From contig CAVZVZ010000005.1 in the NCBI GenBank assembly GCA_963778895.1, forward strand, positions 1,612,001 through 1,676,000: a stretch of DNA of 64,000 nt, in the 5' to 3' direction. This stretch comes from CAVZVZ01 sp963778895 (lineage in GTDB: Bacteria; Actinomycetota; Acidimicrobiia; Acidimicrobiales; Acidimicrobilacustridaceae). The notes below the pieces were generated by a model that was not told where the DNA came from, made no database searches, and was given only the letters and a program-made list of their open reading frames with translations. Within the stretch, counting starts at the first letter, position 1. Every line of letters begins with the position of its first letter. Both the position numbers and the translations under genes were made by a program. Shown in pieces: positions 59,939 through 64,000 of this stretch.

Positions 59939-61101
59939 ATGGAGGTCGATCAACTCGTCGCCACGGCATGCGAACGCGCCGGATCGGACGACTTCGGTGG
60001 CGACACGTGGCAGGAAGGCCTCGACGTCCTGGTGCACTCGCTGACCACCGAGGCTGCGCTCAACGAGCTGGGCGAGAACGCCATGACCGATCAGATAGTC
60101 GGCTATCTGGTCAATCGGCTCGAGGTCGAGCAGTGGTACGCGCGGCACCCGGAGATCGACGATCAGGAGATCGTGGCCCCGCTGTTCGGCCTCGGTCTCC
60201 CGCGCACCGGGTCCACCGCCTTGAGCTTCTTGCTCGCGCAGGATCCGGCGCGCCGGTCGCTACGCACGTGGGAAGCCGGGGCGCCGTGCCCACCGCCGGA
60301 GACGGCGACCGAACACACCGACGCGCGCATCGCGGTCACGCAGGCGGGGATCGACTTCACGAACGAGATGTTCCCCGGGTTCGAAGGGATGTTGCCGACC
60401 TCGGCGACCGGCCCGCAGGAGTGCCTGTTGATCATGGCGCTCGACTTCCGGTCGCTGATCTTCGAGGGCATGGCGCTCATCCCGACCTACAGCTCGTGGT
60501 TGCTGCAGTGCGATATGGAGCCCGCTTACCGTTATCACCGGCGTGTGCTCAAGCTGCTGCAGTGGCGGTGCCCACCCGAGCGGTGGTGGCTCAAGACCCC
60601 GGCGCACATGCTCTCGATCGACGCGTTGGACGCGGTCTATCCCGATGCTCGATTCGTGATGACCCACCGCGACGTCGCTCAAGTGCTGCCGTCGGTGTGC
60701 GCGCTGTACAACACGTTGTCGAGCATCCTCACCGAGCGCCCCGATCCCGTCGCCATCGGCACGCCACAACGTCGATGTGTGGAGAACCAGCCTCGAGCGG
60801 CTGATCGACTTCCGCGACCGCGGCAACGAGGACCGATTCCACGATCTGTCCTTCAGTGCCGTGCAGCGTGATCCGCTCGCCCAGGTGGGCCAGCTCTACG
60901 CCGAGCTCGGCGACGACCTGAGCGCCGACGCGCGCCAACGCATGCAGGACTGGTGGACCGAGAGCTCCAAGCAGCGGTCGGGGCCCCACCACTACGAGCC
61001 CGAGACGTTCGGACTCGAGCCGGGCGGAGATCCGTGAGCAGTTCGCCTTCTACTACGACCGGTTCGACGTCGACGTCGAAGCCACAGGAGACCCGGCATG
61101 A
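59939..61101 (+). CDS. Sulfotransferase-family protein (two apparent frameshifts)
   Basis: A PAPS-dependent sulfotransferase-like protein: GLGLPRTGSTALSFLL is the 5'-phosphosulfate loop, and FVMTHRDVAQVLPSV the 3'-phosphate region. Breaks near 60764 (after DPVAIGT) and 61022 (after TFGLEPG) are each closed by one CG. The protein then continues HNVDVWRTSLERL and ends REQFAFYYDRFDVDVEATGDPA, for 388 residues. The restored stop overlaps the next ATG (ATGA), which supports the correction. Members of this actinobacterial group are often of unknown activity; sulfation should not be assumed. Confidence 0.85.
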
Positions 61102-62335
61102 GCATGCAGTTCGACTGGTACATCGGCAACATCGATCGAGCGTTGGACACCGACGTCTACGACAACGCCGCGCTGCTCGACGGCAGCGCATGGGACGACT
61201 TCGCCGCCGCGATCGGGCGACTCGGCGCCGAGCTGAAGCGGCCGGACGTCCCGCACGCACCCGTCGACACCGCGGCCGGCTACCGCCACCTCATGGCGAT
61301 GGTGGCCAACGGCATCGGCGCGGCGTTGATCCCCGCCGATCCCTACGCGCCGACGTTCGGGGCGATCGCCCGCACCGACGTGTACAAGTGGGGTCTCGAC
61401 TGCCCGGACTGCATCTACCGGACGTCGGCCATACGCGGTGACCTCAACTACCGCGTCACGGGCAACGTCGGCACCGTCCGCTACCTGAGCTTCCAGGTCA
61501 ACGAGGGGATGGCCAATCACGGCAACATCCGCAACGACGAGCTCGTCGTGCGATGCCGACGGCAACTTCGAGTTGTGGATCGGCCCCGACCAGCAGCCCG
61601 GCAACTGGCTGGCGACGCCTGCGGGTTGCGACACCATCGTGACCCGCCAGTTCTTCGGCGATTGGGACAACGAGGAGCGGGCCAGCTTCGACATCGAGCT
61701 CCTCTCGCCGATCCCCGCCGACGCCCGGACCGACCTCCTCATCGCCACGCCCGACCGCGTGGCGCGCCAGCTCGCGGCCGTCGGTGGTTGGCTCGAAGCC
61801 AACATCAAGTTCTGGAACGACGTCGAGGTCCTCGGCCAGGACGCGCGCTGGAACGCCTTCGACGACGCCACTGTGAAGTCCGACATGGGCGGCGCCCAGG
61901 AGAACATCAATGCCTGGGGGCACTACGAGCTGGGACCCGACGAGGCCTTGATCGTGGAAGCGACTCCCGCCGAGGCCGCGCTACTGGAGCCTCCACATCG
62001 GGAACTTCTGGTGGGAGTCACTCGACTACGCCAGCCGGCACACGAGCCTCAACTACCACCAGGCCGTCCTCGACAACGACGGAGTGTTCCGCGCCGTCGT
62101 GGCCCACCGCGACCCCGGTGTGCCCAATTGGCTCGACACCATGGGCCACACGAAAGGCCCGCTCCTGTTCCGCTGGGTGGTCGCCGACCACGGCCCGGCG
62201 GCCACGACCCAGATCGTGCCCTTCGCCGAGATCCGCGATCACCTCCCGCCCGAAACCGCGACCGTGAGCCTCGACGAGCGTGCCGAGACGATCCGCCGCC
62301 GCCGCCGAGGCGTGCAACGCCGGTTCGCGTCGTGA
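61098..62335 (+). CDS. DUF1214-domain protein (two apparent frameshifts)
   Basis: Uncharacterised. The N-terminal part is IGNIDRALDTDVYDNAALL. The DUF1214-like domain has GLDCPDCIYRTSAIRGD, NFELWIGPDQQPGNWL and, after correction, ARYWSLHIGNFWWESLDYA near the C-terminus. Breaks near 61553 (after ELVVR) and 61980 (after AEAA) are each closed by one CG. The second restores the Arg of the RYW motif expected at that place. The length is then 413 residues. It is coupled to the sulfotransferase by a 4-nt overlap, and the pair is often found together in actinobacteria. Confidence 0.82.
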
Positions 62336-62349
62336 AAGGACCTGTCTGT

Positions 62350-63339
62350 ATGTCTTCCACCATCTTCGTGACCGGCAGTACCGGACTCACGGGCGGAAAC
62401 GTTTGCCAGCAACTCATCGAGCGGGGCGATGACGTCCGCGCTCTCGTTCGCAATCCGGACGAGGCGGTGGCCCTCGCCGCGATCGGCGTCGACCTCGTGC
62501 CGGGTGACATCGCCGACGCGGACGACGTGCTCCGAGCAGCCAAGGGCTGTGACGCTGCCATCCACTCCGCGGCTCTGCTCGGCGGCGCGAGCCAGGACCG
62601 GGCCGACTTCGAAGCCGTCAACGTGACGGGAACGATCAACGTGCTCGATGCCGGCCGTTCGCTCGGGATGCGCCGGGTCGTTGCGCTCAGCACCGGCACC
62701 TTCTTCGACCTGACCACGCCGGCGCCGGCCGAGGAGGCACCGGTGCTCGACGACCCGCCCGACGACCCGTACTCCGTCACCAAGCTGGCCGCCTTCCGCG
62801 CGGTCCACGAGCGGGCGGCGGCCGGCGACGACGTGCTGACGTGCCACCCCGGCGCCATCTACGGCCCCGGTGTCGTCAGCCGGCGGGCTCTGCATCCGAC
62901 CAGCTTCAACGCGATCCTGCTGGCCGCCATGCGCGGCCGTATCCCGACGTTCCTCGACTTCCCGGTCACTTGGGTTTACGCGGCCGATGTGGCGTCGGGT
63001 TCGATCGCTGCGCTCGATCGCGGTGTCGCCGGTGAGCGCTACTGGCTCGTCGGTCGACCGGAGGACGAGATCAGCACGGCCGCCGGCTGCAACCGCGCCT
63101 GTGAACTGGCCGGCGTCGACCATCGCGTCGAGGACCTCGACTACCGCTCCGATCCCGACGCCCTCACTGCCGCGTTCGGCCCGACGCTCATGGCCATAGC
63201 CGAGGCCGCCGCCAACCAGGTGCGCACCCCACGCTCAGCCACGAACGCCACGAGCGAGCGCCTCGGTTACCAACCGATCAGCCTCGACGACGGGCTCGGC
63301 CGGCTCATCCTCTGGCTCCGCGAACTCGGCAAACTGTAG
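62350..63339 (+). CDS. Extended SDR (NAD-dependent epimerase/dehydratase family)
   Basis: A 329-residue protein with the extended-SDR cofactor loop TIFVTGSTGLTGGNVCQQL, GDIADADDVLRAAKGCDAAIHSAA, and the active-site YSVTKLAAFRAVHERAA with its Tyr-x3-Lys. It is most like NAD-dependent epimerase/3-beta-hydroxysteroid-type enzymes. There is no frame break. The ATG has AAAGGA 13 nt upstream. It is the fourth gene of the TetR-headed run. Confidence 0.88.
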   Translation: MSSTIFVTGSTGLTGGNVCQQLIERGDDVRALVRNPDEAVALAAIGVDLVPGDIADADDVLRAAKGCDAAIHSAALLGGASQDRADFEAVNVTGTINVLDAGRSLGMRRVVALSTGTFFDLTTPAPAEEAPVLDDPPDDPYSVTKLAAFRAVHERAAAGDDVLTCHPGAIYGPGVVSRRALHPTSFNAILLAAMRGRIPTFLDFPVTWVYAADVASGSIAALDRGVAGERYWLVGRPEDEISTAAGCNRACELAGVDHRVEDLDYRSDPDALTAAFGPTLMAIAEAAANQVRTPRSATNATSERLGYQPISLDDGLGRLILWLRELGKL

Positions 63340-63349
63340 AAAGTCGACC

Positions 63350-64000
63350 ATGCCCATCGATCCATCCAACATCCTGCTGACCGGACGAGTTGCCGTCGTC
63401 ACCGGCGGCGGCTCGGGCATCGGGCGCGGCATCGCGGCCGGCCTCGCGGCCTTCGGAGCCTCGGTCGCCATCTGGGAGAGGACGCCCGAGACCTGCGCGG
63501 CGGCGGCCGCGGAGATCGGTGCTCTCGGGATCACCACCGACGTACGTGAGAGCGCGGAGGTCGACGCCGCCTTGGCGCAGACGAACGCGGAGCTCGGGAC
63601 TGCCGACCATCCTGATCAACAACGCCGGCGGCGTGTTCTGGTCTTCGATCCTCGAGACCCGCGAGAACGGTTGGGACGCGCTCTACCGCGCCAACCTCCG
63701 ACACGTGCTGTTGTGCACGCAGCGCGTGGCCCGGGGTCTGGTCGAGGCCGGCGTCGGGGGCAGCATCACGAGCATCACCTCGATCGAAGGGGTCCGCGCC
63801 GCACCGGGCTACGCCGCGTACGCCGCGGCGAAAGCCGGGGTCATCAACTACACCAAGACCGCAGCGCTCGAGCTCGCGCCGTACGGCATCCGGGTGAACG
63901 CGCTCGCACCCGACATCACGCTCACCGAGGGGATCAAAGCGATCGCGCCGGATGGGTTCGAGGAGGGCATCGCGTCGACGGTGCCCATGGGCCGAGCCGG
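63350..64000 (+). CDS. Short-chain dehydrogenase (partial at right edge; apparent frameshift near 63602)
   Basis: A second classical SDR: VAVVTGGGSGIGRGIAAGLA (cofactor loop), PTILINNAGGVFWSSIL, YAAYAAAKAGVINYTKTAAL (Tyr-x3-Lys) and NALAPDITLTEG. The frame breaks after LAQTNAELGT; inserting CG before TGCCG restores V-P-T-I-L-I-N-N-A-G. The gene leaves the window about 20-30 residues before its expected end. It starts 10 bp after the previous stop, in the same transcript. Confidence 0.88.
   Translation, partial: MPIDPSNILLTGRVAVVTGGGSGIGRGIAAGLAAFGASVAIWERTPETCAAAAAEIGALGITTDVRESAEVDAALAQTNAELGTADHPDQQRRRRVLVFDPRDPRERLGRALPRQPPTRAVVHAARGPGSGRGRRRGQHHEHHLDRRGPRRTGLRRVRRGESRGHQLHQDRSARARAVRHPGERARTRHHAHRGDQSDRAGWVRGGHRVDGAHGPSR

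Noticed and set aside
58822..63602. True pseudogenes in the TetR-headed run
   Set aside because: Motifs, lengths and a 4-nt stop/start overlap are all restored by single CG insertions, and no other decay (stops, missing motifs) is seen.

Overview
The window is high-GC, gene-dense DNA from an actinobacterium. Evidence for this is the dnaK-grpE-dnaJ-hspR operon with HspR-type operators, an egtABCD ergothioneine operon, a DUF222/13E12-type HNH gene under a mycobacterial-type SOS box, GTG/TTG starts and many 4-nt stop/start overlaps. Acidimicrobiia is my best guess at class, but that rests on overall gene character, not on a marker gene.

Layout. 1-13570 (mostly minus) holds a de novo purine cluster: purA, purD, purE, purB, purC, a ComB-like phosphatase, purS, purQ, then purL and purF (cut by the left edge). 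It is interrupted by a plus-strand block (basic small protein, acyl-CoA synthetase, uncharacterised partner) and a small Cys-rich protein gene. 13699-16380 is an LPQTG-anchored surface protein built of repeated DUF5979-like modules with a structured leader. 16749-19228 is clpB. 19386-23635 is egtABCD. 23625-25165 holds a nucleotidyltransferase/XRE pair and a GGCT-like protein. 25172-29142 is hspR-dnaJ-grpE-dnaK. clpB and dnaK each carry an inverted repeat with the core TTGA-N11-TCAA, so HspR probably controls both chaperone systems. 29272-33876 has gpmA, a winged-helix regulator, a cyclic-nucleotide-binding protein, an EtfD-like membrane Fe-S oxidoreductase and a receiver protein. 33877-46493 is mixed metabolism (MOSC protein, sulfatase, agmatinase-family enzyme, thioesterase-like proteins, molybdopterin oxidoreductase, PPOX protein, APH and RIO kinases, secreted proteins) plus one tRNA-Gly. 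46475-49038 is a permease divergent from an ArsR-arsenate reductase fusion with a shared operator. 49063-57145 has a short UvrA paralogue, a dimethylformamidase-like protein, an ABC exporter bracketed by two related repeats, and an SOS-box HNH gene. 57267-64000 has an L,D-transpeptidase lipoprotein divergent from a TetR gene that heads a catabolic-looking run (SDR, sulfotransferase, DUF1214, epimerase-type SDR, SDR).

The most unusual property is a set of at least 17 reading-frame breaks in otherwise well-conserved genes. Nearly all are restored by re-inserting one CG dinucleotide (three need one base or four). I read this as a systematic sequencing or assembly artefact, not gene decay, and give broken genes at their restored full extent. 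If the reading is right, most genes here are intact in the organism. No CRISPR array, rRNA, integrase or transposase was seen.
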